The position numbers and the translations under genes are program-made. From assembly GCF_009727055.1 (NCBI RefSeq), contig NC_052358.1, forward strand, positions 41,405,337 to 41,469,336: a stretch of 64,000 bases of DNA, read 5' to 3'. The notes under the pieces were generated by a model that had not been told where the DNA came from, did no database searches, and was given only the letters and a program-made list of their open reading frames with translations. Positions 32,003 through 45,350 of this stretch are shown one piece after another. Numbering within the stretch: the first letter of the stretch is position 1; each line of letters opens with the position of its first letter. Origin of the DNA: Benincasa hispida. Taxonomy: Eukaryota > Streptophyta > Magnoliopsida > Cucurbitales > Cucurbitaceae.

Positions 32003-33365
32003 ATTAGTCATATCAATTAGTATTTAATTGTTTATGCATGTATTGTATGTAATAATTAAATAATTCATATATGTGCATACAGTATGCCATGTAGATTTAA
32101 AACCCCACCATAGGAAGCATGTTACATGCATTGAAAGTATGTTATAAATGTTATAATATATAGTATGCATGTTAGGGTTATTTTTAATATAATGGTTATA
32201 TTAGATATTGAATGCCTTTGTTGAATGTTATGGATGTTTAGCATACCTAAAATTTTGTAACCTGTTATAAAATTGGGTTAGATGTTTAAAATCCATAACA
32301 AAGAACAATTGCATGCTCACTTAGGCTAACAACTAGTTTTAATCGTTAAAATAGATTGTTACCTTATAAAATTCACTTACAAACTCATATTGGTTCATAA
32401 ACCTATCTAAGGCTGGGGGTACATAAGTTGACGGTTTACAGAATACCTCCTACCTAGGGATTATGACAGAAAGATTGAGCATTGTTAACTAATTTTATGA
32501 GCTTGCATGAACGATGTGAGGTAATAAAATGTTTTATCACCTAGACATTATAGGTTAAATCCAATTATAAGCGTTATACTTTGATAAACCACTTAGACTT
32601 AGGTTGTTTAAATTTAGCCGTTACACCTAAGTAAATACTCAAACACATAGAACACTTCAATGGGAGATTAACAATATATTTGATATATAGTTATGAGCTC
32701 TCACGTCCTCAAGAGTTCACACCGTGAGATCCATGCTCGACTTCGTGTCGCTTTTACCGTGACTACTCTATTCGGAAAGTGTTTGCATGGGTCAATAACA
32801 AGGTGAATGAAGGAGGTAGTTAATAGTAAGTGGGTAAAGGAAATATGTCAACATTGTCCTATGGTCTCCTCCATTAGTCTGAACCGTGAGATTCCTATGT
32901 TGCGCCTGCTGTTTTTTTAGGTGGCACTAGCTAGTCGTTAATTGCGACAATCCCCTCGAAGGGTTGTAACATAGGATTCGAAACAATCCAGGCTTTAGTA
33001 AAATGAATAGGGTCTTGTAGTTTCGTCTTGGTTATTGTCTTCTATTTCGGGAGCATATTCATATCGTTCTATAAGATCTTAAAATGGCAGGTCACACTTA
33101 CAAGAATTACTAATTGTTAGTAAAGATCTTGACCGAAAATGATAACCAAAAGAACTATCGGAATATGAGTTATTTTGGAGATAGTATTTGGTCAAGAATT
33201 GTCTTGCTTTTGTGAAAGAATTCTTGATTTCCCTTTGGTAGCAATTATTCTAAATCACTAAAGTATCATTGCAAATAAATAAAGATTTATTGGGTAATTT
33301 ATTATTTTTTGCTAAAAATAGATTTAGATGCATATTTAATAGAGTTTGTTTAAAATGTTTCAGCA

Positions 33366-34240
33366 ATGTCGAACTCAATCATACAATTGCTAGCTTCTGA
33401 TAAATTTAATGGTGAGGGTTATTCCAACTGGAAGTCAAACTTCAATACGATATTAGTTGTAGACGATCTGAGGTTTATGTTGACGGAGGAATGTCCTTCG
33501 GTTCCCAGTTCAATAACCAATCGAAATGTTCGGGACATCTATGATAGGTGGGTAAGGGCTAATGAGAAAGCTCGGGCCTATATCTTAGCGAGTATATCTG
33601 ATGTACTTAATAAGAAGCATGAGGTCATGGCCACTGCCTATGAGATAATGGCATCACTATAGGAGATGTTCGGACAATTGTCATCCTCTATTAAAGGTGA
33701 AGCCATTTAGTATGTCTATATTATGCGCATGAAAGATGGAACCAACGTAAGAGAACATGTTCTCGATATGATGGTTCATTTTAAAATTATGGAGGCTCAT
33801 GGGGCGATATAGATGAGACGAGTCAAGTAAGCATGATACTGAAATCTCTCCTGGAAAGTTATCAGCTGTTCAGAACAAATGCTGTTATGAACAAAATTAC
33901 TTATAATTTGACCACGCTGTTGAATGAGTTACAAACATATCAATCAATGATGAAACTGAAGGAAAAATAAATAAATGTTATTTCGAAACCTAAAAAGTTT
34001 TATAAAAGGTCTACGTCTAGAACGAAACCTACTGATGATAAGAAGTCTGGTCCTTCTTCTTCAAAGGGAAAAACCGTACAAATGAAGAAGAAAGAAAAAG
34101 GGAAAAAGAAAACCACTACTAATAAAAACAAAAAAAACTCTCAAAGGAAAATGTTTCCATTGTGGAGAAGTTGGGTACTAGAAACGAAACTACCCAAAGT
34201 ATTTGACTGAGAAGAAAGCAGAAAAGGTGAAACAAGGTAA
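33366..34240 (+). pseudogene. Copia gag (UBN2-type) with broken zinc knuckle
   Basis: The frame opens with MSNSIIQLLASDKFNG and holds the copia gag signature YSNWKSNFNTIL, then DIYDRWVRANEKARAYILAS. It stops after 98 codons (...ASL*EMFGQL) and then continues in other frames through a Lys-rich region to a zinc knuckle GKCFHCGEVGY at about 34145, cut by a stop right after it. Gag of copia elements coats the RNA and binds it through this knuckle. The same N-terminus is found at 38435-38082 (minus) and 56704-57023 (plus), so they belong to one lineage. Confidence 0.85.
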
Positions 34241-35256
34241 ATCTGATTTACTAGTTGTTGAAACATGTCTAGTGGATAATTCTCACCTTACCTAGATATT
34301 GGATTCAGACACCTCTAATCATGTGAACTTTTCTATAGGAAACTAGTTCTTGGAAAAGACTTTCTGAACAAGAGATGACTTTCAAGGTGAGAACGGGTGA
34401 AGTCATTTCAGCTCAAGCAGTGGGAGATGTCATGTTTTTTTTTTTTTAGACTCTTTTATCTTACTTAGGAATGTATTTATGTACGTAAGATGAAAAGAAA
34501 CTTGATCTCCTTTTCCTGTTTGCTAGAGAATATGTACAGTATATCTTTTGAATATAATGAAGTGTTTGTTTATTCAAAAGGTGTTCATATTTGTTCTGCA
34601 AGACTTGAAAATAACTTGTACATATTAAAACCAAGTGAAGCTAGAGCCATTTTAAAGATAGAGATGTTTAAAACGACAGAGACTCATAATAAGAAGCGAA
34701 AAAATTTCTTCTAGTGCCTATCTTTCGCACCTTAGACTTGGTCACATTAATCTCAAAAGGATTGAGAGATTGGTAAAAAATGGTTATCTAAATCAGTTAG
34801 AAGATAGTTCTTTACCTCTATATGAATCATGTCTTGAGGGAAAAATGACTAAAAGATATTTTTTTTGACAAAGGTCTTCAAGCCAAAGAGCCTCTCGAAA
34901 TTATACATTCAGACCTATGTGGTCCGATGAATGTTAAAGCTTGAGGAGGCTATCAGTATTTCGTCAGTTTTATTGATGATTACTCTAGATATGGCTACAT
35001 TTACTTAATCAGTCATAAGTTTGAAACTCTTAAAAGGTTCAAAGATTTTAAGTCTGAGACCGAAAATTTGTTAAGTAAAAGAATCAAAACACTTCGATCT
35101 GATCGAGGTGGTGAGTATATGGATTTACATTTCCAGAACTATCTAGTAGATCATGGAATTCAATCCCAGCTCACAACACCTGGAACACCACAACAAAACG
35201 GTGTTGCAGAAAGGAGAAATCGAACCTTGTTGGACATGGTTCGGTCTATAATGAGT
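34241..35256 (+). pseudogene. Copia protease and integrase region, 3'-truncated
   Basis: Protease remnant: LLVVETCLVDNSHLT*ILDSDTSNHV, in which the DSG site reads DSD. Next comes KRNLISFSCLLENMYSISFE (34490 on). Then the pre-integrase zinc region LRLGHINLKRIERLVKNGYL with the CxxC-like SCLEGKMTKR (34725-34860). The integrase core follows: IHSDLCGPMNV, SFIDDYSRYGYIYL, RSDRGGEYMDL and PQQNGVAERRNRTL, so both Asp and the Glu of the DDE triad are kept. The reading breaks after MVRSIMS at about 35256, where LTR-like DNA of a minus-strand copia copy starts. RT and RNase H are missing. Confidence 0.85.
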
Positions 35257-36638
35257 TTCTTTTTACGAGAAAGAAAACTCAAAAACAATTTTTCAACCTT
35301 TTGTAAAACCTTACTAAAGTAGGAAAACAATTTTCCTTTTATCTCATGGTTCTCATGAACCACCAATAACCTCCCACTCAATTGGTTATTAGAGAAAAAG
35401 ATTTAACCAAATTATCATACTATATTTATAACCTATAATTTTAATATTTCATCTCATGAAACATATAAACAAATTCTTTTTCTATTCCATGGTATTTAAT
35501 GTAAATCTTATTTACATCAATCCTCCACTAGATATATCTCATACATCATACCGATTATATCATATATAATCAAATTACCTCTTTTCAATTTAAACATTTC
35601 AAATCAACACCAAGAATTGATCCTCATTTGAATCCATTGAGCTACCAATGAGACTTTATGGACCTGTAACTCGAAGCTTTACTAAACTCTTTAGTCATGG
35701 GACCCACCATCCATTAATTGTCAGACACTTCATTAAAGACCGACACCTGAATTCTTCTTACCACATATATATTATGTGTCCATCTTAACCAATTAGTAGT
35801 GCAACAACCCTTCACAGATCGCTCGTAAGTACAGCTCAGCCAATAACTGTTATGCCCCTATAGTTACATCTAACTTCTTAAGTACCACTAATCCCTCTAA
35901 TGAACATAAGTCATAGTCCTAATATGATTGAGTCGTCTCTTCCAAAGAGAAGCTGTGGCCACTATGTTCAAGCCTCGGAATCATCGCTTAAGGGTGTAAT
36001 CTCTCTACTTATCCCTGCTTCGGAAAAAGAGTGAATTCCATCTTGTGGATTGAGTTCCCAGCTCCTAGATCAGAGAAGTCCCAAAAAAGGTAGGCATGTT
36101 GAGTTGGCAATCTGGCCACTCTCACCATACTAATCAAAAGACCGCCCTCAACGACAAGAGTTCCCAAAACACTCAGGATTGAGGTTATATCACCTGTGGT
36201 CGTTTAGGTGAGATGTAAGTCTCTAGTATCAACCGCGTTATATACAGAGTCTAGTCATCTCGTGGTCCAGATCTTATACAAACTCTTTGTATAGGACACC
36301 CCCACTTGCACGTCTCCACATGAATGGTCAGGATCTACCATTTGTAGTAGTTTACAACACTTTTAAACCTCTACAAAGCGGGTCGTATCCGTAGTGTCAT
36401 CAGGATCAGGTATCCCACCTTAATCTTTATATTACAGACTTATTTAGGTTATCACTTAAGCCATGATCCACTTGTATATCACATATACATGATTAAGTTC
36501 ACATAATATAACAAAGGAGCTTTGTTTATTGGATATGAGTAAATGCCAGAATGAAATAACAATTACTTTATTCCTCAAACAATGTGTATCTTTACAAAAC
36601 AACAAGACTTCGGGAGAATTAGGACACTAGTCCCAACA
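35257..36638 (-). mobile_element. Copia LTR, 3'-shortened (minus strand)
   Basis: It starts TGTTGGGACTAGTGTCC at 36638 (minus) and follows the block order of the LTR at 40738-42862, but its last 600-700 bp, which in the other LTR carry the CGATCG array and the terminal TTCTTTCA, are missing. The left border with the plus-strand integrase is near 35257-35325. It is flanked on the right directly by integrase coding sequence of the minus-strand copy. Confidence 0.7.
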
Positions 36639-37400
36639 AATCTGATCGAAGTTTTTTATTCCGTCTATCCAATGCATTTTTAATTTCAGTCTTGACCTCT
36701 TTGAACTTTTTAAAGGATTCAGACTTTTGTTGCATCAAATAAACATACCCATACCAAGAGTAATCATTAGTAAAACTGATAAAATACTCATAGTCACCTC
36801 GAGCTCGCACATTCATAAGGCCATAAAGGTCAAAATGTACTAACTCAAGAGGCTCTTTGGCTCGATAACCTTTTCCAGTAAAAGGTCTTTTAGTCATCTT
36901 ACCCTCAAGACAAGATTCACACACCGATAAAGAATTTTTTTCTCACTTAGAAGGCCATTCTCTACTAATCTCTCAATTCGATTGAGATTGATGTGCCTTA
37001 ATCAAAGATGCCAAAGGTAGGCATCTTTTGGAGAAATTCGTTGACGTTTAGATTGAGTTATGACAAATTTAAACAACTCTGTGTTATGGAGGGAACTTAA
37101 GGCTAATGATCTTAGCACATACATGTTACTTTCCAATTTAGCTGTACAAACTTGAACACCGTCTTTATGAATAAACACTTTATCCACATTAAAAGAAAGT
37201 GTATATTTACATTGTAACAGGCACTTTACAGAAATAAGGTTCCTCTTTAATTCAGGAACAACATAAACATCTTTTAAGACTAGAAACCTATTCTGTAAAG
37301 ATAACTGGATGCCTCCCACTGCCACAGCTGAGACAACGTGCCCGGTGCTTACTCGCATCGTCATTTCACCAGCCTCCAGTTGTCGCCAGGATCTAATCCC
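36639..37400 (-). pseudogene. Copia protease/pre-integrase/integrase N-part (minus strand)
   Basis: Read from the right: the protease site WLIDLGAANHVC (about 37450-37480, DSG changed to DLG). Then comes a 120-codon open part with GIQLSLQNRFLVLKDVYVV and LKRNLISVKCLLQCKY (37364-37002). The pre-integrase zinc region is broken near 36960, and CESCLEGKMTKRPFTGKGY with SFTNDYSWYGYVYL follows (36921 to about 36740). The frame ends RNKKLRSDL and then runs straight into the LTR start at 36638. Everything after the second catalytic Asp of integrase, and all of RT and RNase H, is missing. Confidence 0.8.
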
Positions 37401-37610
37401 CTAAAAAGAAGAACAAACGTGATTAGCGGCTCCTAAATCAATTAACCAGGCAGAATCATCATTCTCCACTAAACATGTTTCTAGCACAAGTAAATCATAT
37501 TTACCTTGTTCGGCCTTGGCTCTAGCCTTGGTGACCTTCCTCTCCTTCAGATAGCGAGGACAATTCCTATTCTAGTGTCCATCTTGGTTGCAGTGGAAAC
37601 ATTTTTCCTT

Positions 37611-38435
37611 TTAAACCGATGGTGGATGCCTCTTTTGGGCGACAGGTGATGGGTTAGCAGGAGCTTTCCTTTTCCTCTTGCCACCCTTCTTCTTCTTCTT
37701 CCTCTTTGCAGAGTTAAAAGTAAAAGGTGTATACTTCGTTCCTAAAGTCGAAACTCGATGGAACATCCTAGAAGATGAAGCAACATTTGTCTCACCCCTT
37801 TTTCTCTCCTTACTTTTCAGTAAAGATTGGTATGTCTGCAACTCGTTGACGAGAGTTGTAAAGGTGTATTCCACTTTGTTAAGAATCGCATTGCTAAAAA
37901 AGTGGAGGAAGCTCTTCGACAATGAATGCAGGATTATGCTAACCTGACTGCCCTCATCTATTCTCGATCCATTCATCTCCGCCACATAGAAATGGACCAT
38001 CATGTTAAGCACATGTTCATGAACATAGGTGCTTTCCTCCATTTTGGAGTTGAAGATGTATTTTAGAGCCTCGTGCTTGAGCTATCCAAACGGTTGTCCG
38101 AACATCTCCCGCAGGGACTCCATGATCTCATACGCTGAGACTATGGGATTATGCTTCTTGGCCAACCCGTCACTTAGACTGGTTAAGATATAGGCTAAAG
38201 CCTTCTCGTTTGTCTGTGTCCATCGCTTGTACGACTCCCAAACATTTCGAGCAGTGTTGGAAGCTGGAATAGGAGGACAGAATTTCGTAAGGGAAAACAT
38301 TAGATCCTTGATGATGAGTATCATTGTAATCATATGTTTCCAACTTGAAAAGTTGTTGCCAGTAAGTTTATCAGGCGCTAAGCAAAGCGATTGTGGCTGT
38401 AGCCAGTTTAAAAAAAATTGCTGAAAAATGAACAA
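37611..38435 (-). pseudogene. Copia gag (minus strand), two frame pieces
   Basis: The N-terminal piece (38435-38082) contains LTGNNFSSWKHMITMILI and SYKRWTQTNEKALAYILTSLSD. The C-terminal piece (38042-37611) contains HVLNMMVHFYVAEMNGS, a helical region and a Lys/Arg tail. A zinc knuckle KCFHCNQDGH*NRNCPRYL lies at about 37540-37605 with one stop inside. The two pieces are separated by a frameshift near 38080. The gag is closely related in layout to that at 33366 on the plus strand. Confidence 0.85.
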
Positions 38436-38439
38436 AATT

Positions 38440-40717
38440 TATAAGACTTTTCTAAACCACATTTTAACCAATTAGTTTTAGCAACAGTTTCCAAGTACCC
38501 TAAGTGATTAAGACTTCTATTTTGTAATGATGCCCCAGTGAGGCAGGACAAACGTCACCGGTGGGGTGATCAGATGCCTCTTCAATGGGATGAGACATTC
38601 TCAACCATTATGCTTAACCAACTCTTGGAACTGAACTTAACAGCCACTATTTATTTGGTTCAGAACTGTTAACCTCTAACAATCCCTCGTAAGTGTGACC
38701 CTTCGTTTTCGGCGTCAGAGTCCCACCCTAATGAGCCCATCGTAGGGAAGAAGCAGATTACGACAAGAGACTAACTAACTTTATCCTCTTATAGGAGATC
38801 AAATAAGGAAATGCGCAAAACTACCATCCTATAGTGGGACACTCCCAGGGTGCCTCAAGGCGATGTGTAGAAACTTTATTCAATCCAATGAGGAAGACCG
38901 TGGGATATGCTGTTGCACTTCCCGCTCCCACTTACTACGAACATTCTCTCCATCCACCTTGATATTGAACTACCTAAACACCACCTTTTAGGGGGACACT
39001 CTCAGGGTGCCATGATACCGAAGGTAGATATCACGGTATGGACTATAAGGGAGAAACGTGAAAGGTTTAAATGAAGCATCATATGCCCCAAGTACCTCCC
39101 ACTGAATGTTTTACCTAGAGGTTCATTAACCTTGACAATCCAGCTACTAATTTTAGTCTTAAGTCATTTATTAAGTCTGCTAAAAAATAACTTTTGTCTT
39201 CGAAATAAAACAAGTTCAAGTAGTCACATTCAAACACTTTAATGGACCGTTCTTAACTTGCATGCATGCATCATATCTATCTAATTCACCTTTTCAAGTA
39301 GGTTCCTAGGTAGGGGTGTTACGTTTTTGTCAATTTAAATATCTCAGCCTAGACAGAACCCACCTTAGACAAAAGGTCCCTTATAGATAGATTTGCTACA
39401 TTTTAACCTTTTATTAGGCAATTTAATACTATTAAACTGATTAAAAGATTAAAGCCTAAGGGTTGCTAATCATATTAGAACTGTGATCTAAAGTTTATCT
39501 CATCCAAGTTTTAAACATTTTAAAAGCATAAATTAAACCTAAGTGAGCATGCATGTCTTTCTTATTGCTTTTAGTTCTAATTTCTCTTTAACCTTTAAAA
39601 AGAAACAACTAAAAGCACATTGCCACATAACAGGTATTTATACAGCTTATAAAGTAACGTATGTGTCATGCTTCATACAATGTCCGATCATTACTATACA
39701 CGACTTTTATATACATGTAATAACCAAACAAACATGCTTTTCATACACCCTTATACTATAACAATTATAATATAAAGATGATGCATGTCAATGCTTTTAT
39801 GCATGCATAAATATAACTCTTATATTATATGATGCATGAGCATGCTTTTACATAATTTAAATCATACTTCTCTAAATCATAACATTTATAATAAAGAGAT
39901 GATGCATGATCAAAGCATAACCTAAGGTGGAATTTTTCTATATGTACATACCATATGACATATAAAATAAACATACATCTTATGTATAAAACTACAAATT
40001 AATGGACCGGAATGAACCAACTCTAAATAAGAAAGAGAAATTCTATCTATTACATTTTTCCACTGAGCAAACCAGTTCATAGGCGAAGTGGGTTTTACAT
40101 TGTCGAGTGAAGCTCCATCGTGTAGTAAAATGCCTCCAGGTAAATGATCGTGCAGCGCACACTAGACGATAGCACGAAAGCTAAACGATCGCTTATATGA
40201 CAATGTGGTACGAAGCTTGATCGTCTAGACGATCGATTAGCACACGAAAGGTAAATGGGTTACCACGTGATTTACTTTGCAATCATACAGTCAGTAACTA
40301 AGCGATGGGGCTTGGTGAGCTATACGATCTTCTAGTGCGCGCATGTTAAACGACTTTCGAGTATCCAATACTCAACGATCGTTTACCCCACCATCTACAC
40401 GACCCGACCAATGCTTGATCATCTTCTTCCTCGAAGAATAATAACCCTTTCTACGAATCCTCTTCACGAACGACTCAAAACTCAAACTAACTTTTAAATT
40501 ACAGACTCGATAACAATTAATTATGCCCAAAAACGCTGAGGCCTTTACAATTAACTGAAAATGTAAAAGAATTTAAACAAACTGAGGTTTCATCCCAGAA
40601 AACTCCATTAATCAACACATCCATAAACAAATTAACAATTAAAAAAGAGAGTAGACATGTTTCACCCATCGAGAATATAAATGCAATTTTTTGTAGCATT
40701 GAATTTGGAATATCAAA
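38440..40717 (-). mobile_element. Copia leader (minus strand)
   Basis: No polyprotein frame. It contains the blocks 'agggtgccatgataccgaagg' and 'aaggcgatgtgtagaaac' also found in other leaders, and a GATCG-rich patch at 40140-40400 ('aaacgatcgcttatatg', 'ctagacgatcgattagc', 'caacgatcgtttacc'). Short frames such as plus 39543-39761 are not supported as genes. Confidence 0.65.
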
Positions 40718-40719
40718 AA

Positions 40720-40735
40720 CCTGGCTCCGATACTA
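40720..40735 (-). other. Primer binding site of the minus-strand copia copy
   Basis: On the minus strand TAGTATCGGAGCCAGG corresponds to TGGTATCAGAGCCAGG with a few changes. It lies two bases inside the LTR end at 40738. Confidence 0.8.
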
Positions 40736-40737
40736 AT

Positions 40738-42862
40738 TGAAAGAACTCTTATACAAGAGTAGCTATGAGCGGAAGTAGATCTTTCCAATTCATTATGAGA
40801 GAATTTCCACATATACATTCAGACATACAGATATGCATTAACAACACTAAATTACTGGCATGCTTAAAGGGATAAATGACAAGAGAACTAGTGAACGTAC
40901 CAGTTGAAGACTTCATTCTCGGCAAGACTCGCTCTCTCCACAAACGAACTCCTCTCGTTCTTTCTAAACCAGCAAGTAATCGTTCAACACCTCCAATCGT
41001 CTACCATGAACGCCTTCGCACGAACACCAGGAAACGGGGACGACATCACCACTCGGAGCCTTTATATTCTTGAATGAGAATCCGAAGGGTAGGCTTTATT
41101 CGGATTTGGTAGAGGTGAGAAGGAAAGGCTATCGTTTACAAAGATCAAACAAGTGGGAGAAAGAAAAGACTATCGTATAGTCGGGTGCTTGATCGTTTAG
41201 GTGAGGTATACGATCATGTAGGAAGAACTAGGAGATCACCTATACGATCGTTTAGTTAGGCTTGGGCACTAAGAAATAATTTAGGAAATGGTAAGTGATC
41301 GTTTAGTGAATGCTCGGGCGGGTATGTGATCGTTTAATAAACGCAATGTGCTATCGTATAGGCTTTCAAATACTGTGTGATCAAATGAAATCACACCGTG
41401 AGCAATTATATGCATATCTCTTAGATCTTTTTGCAAAATGAAAACAGTTTTCATTTTATTCTTTATTTACATAACTGAATGGAGCTCCCACTAACACATG
41501 ATTTCGGAGAAAACGGTGGGCAATTATCTCATAACCGTCCAATTAATAAAATAATAAATATAATCTTATTATATTCATAACCTATAATGTGATATCATAT
41601 ATCAACAATAGTGTTTTCTCCCCTACATGATATAAATCATATTTATATCCAATTTCCTCCTAATTAATGTATCTCATACATTTAGTCAATCATATCATAT
41701 ATAATTAACCAGTTCAATTATATCATATATAATCGAACTCCCTGTTGTCAATTTGAACATTTCAAACTTACCCAAAAAATGATTCTCAACTTGTATCTAA
41801 GCTACCAAGGGGACCTTATGAACCTATGGCTCGAAGCTCCAACGGTTTGTGAATAGCTGACTGAACTCTGTAGCCATAAGATCTACCATCCGTTAACTGT
41901 CAGGCCACTAAATATCAATAATTGAACTCTTCTTACCACAAATATATTTCTATGTCCATTAGATATAACCAATCATGAGTACGATAACCCTTCACAGATG
42001 CTCATAAGTATACCTAGGTCAATTTACCATTTTTCTCCTGTAATTACATCTCACTCCTTAAGTACCACTGATCCCTCTAATGAACAATGCAACATAGTCC
42101 TACTATGTGTGAACACCACTCGAGCCAAGAGAAAGTGTGTGGCACCACTTCGTTCAAGCCCCGAGATTAGCCCTTAAGGGAGCTATCTATCTACTTACCC
42201 CTGCTTCGGGGAAGGAATGAATTCCATCTTGTGTAGTTGAGTTCCCAACTCTTAAATCAGACGAATCCCCAAAGTGGCAGGTTTGAGTTGGCGGCCTGGC
42301 CACTCGTACCCATGCAAATCAAAGGATCGCCCTAAATGGTATGAGTTACCAACTCACTCAGGATTGAGGTCATGTTAATACTTCGTATGGTCATCCTAGT
42401 GAAGTAAAGTCTCTGTCATGAACGACGTTCTATAACAAGATGTTAATACTTCGTGGTCAAGTCTTATACAAACTCTTTATATAGGATGCCTCTTCTCGCA
42501 TGTCCCCAACATGAATGATCAGGATTAGATCATCTGTGACAAGTCACAACACCTGTAACTATTACAAAAAGCAGGCTGCATCCGTAGCATTGCCAGGATA
42601 AGGTTTCCCTTCTATATCCATATACTACAGACCATTTTGGTTATCATTTAAGACATGATCCACTTGTATGTCACCATACACATGCTTAAGTTAAATAATG
42701 ATAAATATGGATTTTAGTTTATTGGTTTGTGGTAAAGAAAATAAAACATCTAAATATGCAAAGTCAAGAAGTGAAGTAAATATCATATATTATACATCAC
42801 AAGCATTGTACAAACTATTTACAAACTACAGGACACGAGACTTTAGGGCATCATCCTCAACA
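40738..42862 (-). mobile_element. Copia 5' LTR (2125 bp, minus strand)
   Basis: It starts TGTTGAGGATGATGCCC at 42862 and ends ...AAGAGTTCTTTCA at 40738, next to the primer site. The last 660 bp include the GATCG-rich patch at 41160-41360 ('tatacgatcgtttagttagg'). The LTR is shared in type with the partial LTR at the right edge of the window. On its right it abuts an RNase H remnant of another minus copy, so this copy probably inserted there. Confidence 0.8.
41160..41360. repeat. GATCG-palindrome patch inside the copia LTR
   Basis: Copies of 'gatcgtttag' occur at irregular spacing: 'cttgatcgtttaggtgagg', 'tatacgatcgtttagttagg', 'aagtgatcgtttagtgaatg', 'tatgtgatcgtttaataaac'. It is a shorter, looser version of the array at 63.4-63.7 kb. 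Confidence 0.6.
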
Positions 42863-44481
42863 ACTCGAACATTTTAGCTGTGAGGACCTTTGTAAATGGA
42901 TGAACTAAGTTGTCTTGTGAGGCTATCTACGTGACGATCACGTCTCCTCTATGTACAATCTCCCTGATGAGATGGTACTTTCGCTCAATGTGCTTTCCTC
43001 GTTTATGGCTTCGAGGTTCCTTTGAATTTGCAACTGCTCCACTATTGTCACAATAGAGAGTGACAGACAGGTGCATATTAGGAACTACTTCTAGGTTAGT
43101 CAGAAACTTTCTATTCCATACTGCTTCTTTTGCTGCTTCACTTGTACATACTTAGCTTCCATTGTGGAGTCAGCAATACAACTTTGCTTGATGCTTTTCC
43201 ACACAACTGCTGCTCCATTCAGAGTGAATACTGACCCCGAAGTTGATTTCCTAGAATCAATATCGATTTGGAATTTAGAATCAGTGTATTCAACAAGGAT
43301 CAGATCCTCAGCACTATACACGAGCATATGATCTCTTCTTCTCCGAAGATACTTGAGAATGTTCTTAACGGCAGTCCAATGATCATATCCAGGATTGGAC
43401 TGAAATCTGCTCACTATTCTAACTGCATAGTCGGGACGAGTAAACAACATTGCATACATTAAACTCCCTACTGCTGATGCATATGGAATTCGTTTCATAT
43501 CCTACACCTCTTAAGGTGTCTTAGGACTTTGTTCCTTAGACAGATGAATTCCATGTCTGAAAGGCAACATTCCTTTCTTGGAATTTTGCATTTTATATTT
43601 AGACAACATTTTGTCTACATAAGATACTTGAGATAGTGGTAATGTTCTGTTCTTCCAACTCCGAACTATTAGGATTCCAAGAACATACTGTGCTTCTCCT
43701 AAATCTTTCATTTGGAATTGCATAGCCAGCTATATCTTAACGTCAGCTAGAAATTCTACTTCATTTCCTATGAGTAAAATATCATCAACATACAACACCA
43801 GAAATGCGACAGTTTTGTTATTGATGTTCTTGTGAACACAAGGTTCGTTAACATTTTGTTCAAAGCCATAAGATTTGATTGCAGAGTCAATTCTCATATT
43901 CTAGGATCTATGCTTGTTTCAACCCATAAATGAATCGATTAAGTTTGTAAATCTTTTGCTCTTGATCCTAATTCAATAAATCCTTCTGGTTGAGACATAT
44001 ACATATTCTCTTCGAGGTAGCCATTCAGAAAGGCTGTCTTGACATCCATTTGCCATATTTCATAATCATATAATGTAGCTATGGATAAGAGTATTATGAT
44101 TGACTTTATCATGGTAGCCGGAGAAAAGGTTTCTTCATAGTCTATCTTGTCTCTTTGGATAAACCCTTTTGCCACAAGTCTAGCTTTGTAGATCTATATC
44201 TTGCTAGCTTGGTCTCATTTTTTTTTGTAGATCCATTTGTAACCGATGGGTTTTACCCATTTAAGTTTATCTACAAGATCCCAGATAGAATTCAAATATA
44301 TAGATTCCATTTCAAGGTCCATGGCTTTAATCCATTGGTCTTTATCCACATCATTTATTGCTTGCTTGAAAGTCAATGGATCCTCTAAGCCATCATCTGG
44401 TATGATGACTTCAGTTTCTATTAAACCCATGTACCAGTTAGGCTGTTGCACAACCTTCCCACTACGACGAGGCATTCTCAA
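42863..44481 (-). pseudogene. Copia reverse transcriptase and RNase H, fragmented
   Basis: RT begins WIKAMDLEMESI (44340 region) and WVKPIGYKWIYKKK, then AKGFIQRDKIDYEETFSPA and WQMDVKTAFLNGYLEE (44175-43939). The polymerase box reads YVDDILLIGNE (about 43765-43795), with the double Asp intact. QFQMKDLGEAQYVLGI follows (43723 on), then RNase H with RPDYAVRIVSRFQSNP, VEYTDSKFQ and TMEAKYV (43498-43100). The end reads QDNLVHPFTKVLTAKMFEL and passes directly into the LTR start at 42862. Stops separate all parts. This is the only copia RT in the window, so it is the sole clue to how these copies once replicated; the normal C-terminus (VFEGHL...) and the polypurine tract are missing. Confidence 0.85.
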
Positions 44482-44484
44482 CTC

Positions 44485-45350
44485 TTAAAAAGGATGTGAA
44501 GTACCAATTTCATCAACCACTCTTGTTGATGGACCTGCTCTACTAACAACTCTTGTTGATGCATTTGTCGTTTCTCTGGATATTTCTTCTATTACTAGCT
44601 TACTGCGACGTTGATGATTCTTCATGTGGTATTCCTCTAGGAAGGTTGCATTTATTGATACAAATACCTTGTCTTCCTGAGGATCATAAAAGAAACCACC
44701 TTCGTTTCTTTTGGGTAGCCTACAAATAGACATACTTTTGAACGGTATTCCAACCTTTTAGGATTTTGCACTAACACATGTAACGGGCAACCTAAAATTC
44801 TGAAGTGACGTAAATTTCCTTTACGTTCTCTCTAGAACTCGTAAGGTGTTTCAGAAACACTTTTCAAGGGAACCATGTTCAAATGTACACTGCATTTTCA
44901 ATTGCGTATCCCTATAAAGAATTTAGAAATTGAGCATAACTCATCATGGAACGAACCATTTCCAACAAGGTTTTGTTTTTCCTTTCTGCCACACCATTTT
45001 GCTGAGGTGTGTCAGGGGTTGTGAATTTAGACTGGATTCCATATTCTATCAAATAGTTTTGGAATTCTAAGTCCATATACTCACCACTTCAAACTGATCG
45101 AAGTGTTTTAATCTTTTTACCTAATTGATTTTCAACCTGAGCCTTATATTCCTTAAACTTTTCAAATGTTTCAAACTTTTGGTGCATTAGGTAAATATGC
45201 CCATCCTAGAATAGTCTTCAACGAAGCTAATATTTATATCCTCCTCTAGCTCGAACATTCATAGAACCACAAAAGTTTGAATGTACCAGCTCCAAGGGTT
45301 CTTTGGCTCTAAGACCTTTTCTAGAGAAAGATCTTTTAGTCATTTTACCC
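44485..45350 (-). pseudogene. Copia integrase, core and C-terminal part, decayed
   Basis: The core is broken by stops: the minus strand in 45300-45070 gives pieces such as 'LVHSNFCGSMNV' and a Ser/Gly-changed LRSV site, and near 45000 PQQNGVAERKNKTLL. The C-terminal SH3-like part is readable at 44733-44485: RNEGGFFYDPQEDKVFVS and NATFLEEYHMKNH. The latter is the joint between integrase and RT in copia polyproteins. The catalytic triad could not be verified in one frame. Confidence 0.7.

Larger units (their letters stand above)
30220..33365 (+). mobile_element. Copia leader region (about 3.1 kb), with repeats and an inserted element
   Basis: No frame of the polyprotein lies here. A degenerate tandem repeat of about 61 bp occupies 30500-30960 (landmark 'gaagtgctatgcgatgg' at about 30601, 30662, 30782 and 30843). 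A separate element with near inverted ends occupies 31249-32002. Blocks near 32640-33100 ('gagatccatgctcgac', 'cttcgaaggg') recur in diverged form in the leaders of the other copia copies at 46.4-46.9, 51.3-51.6 and 56.0-56.4 kb. Long leaders are thus a trait of this copia lineage. Confidence 0.65.
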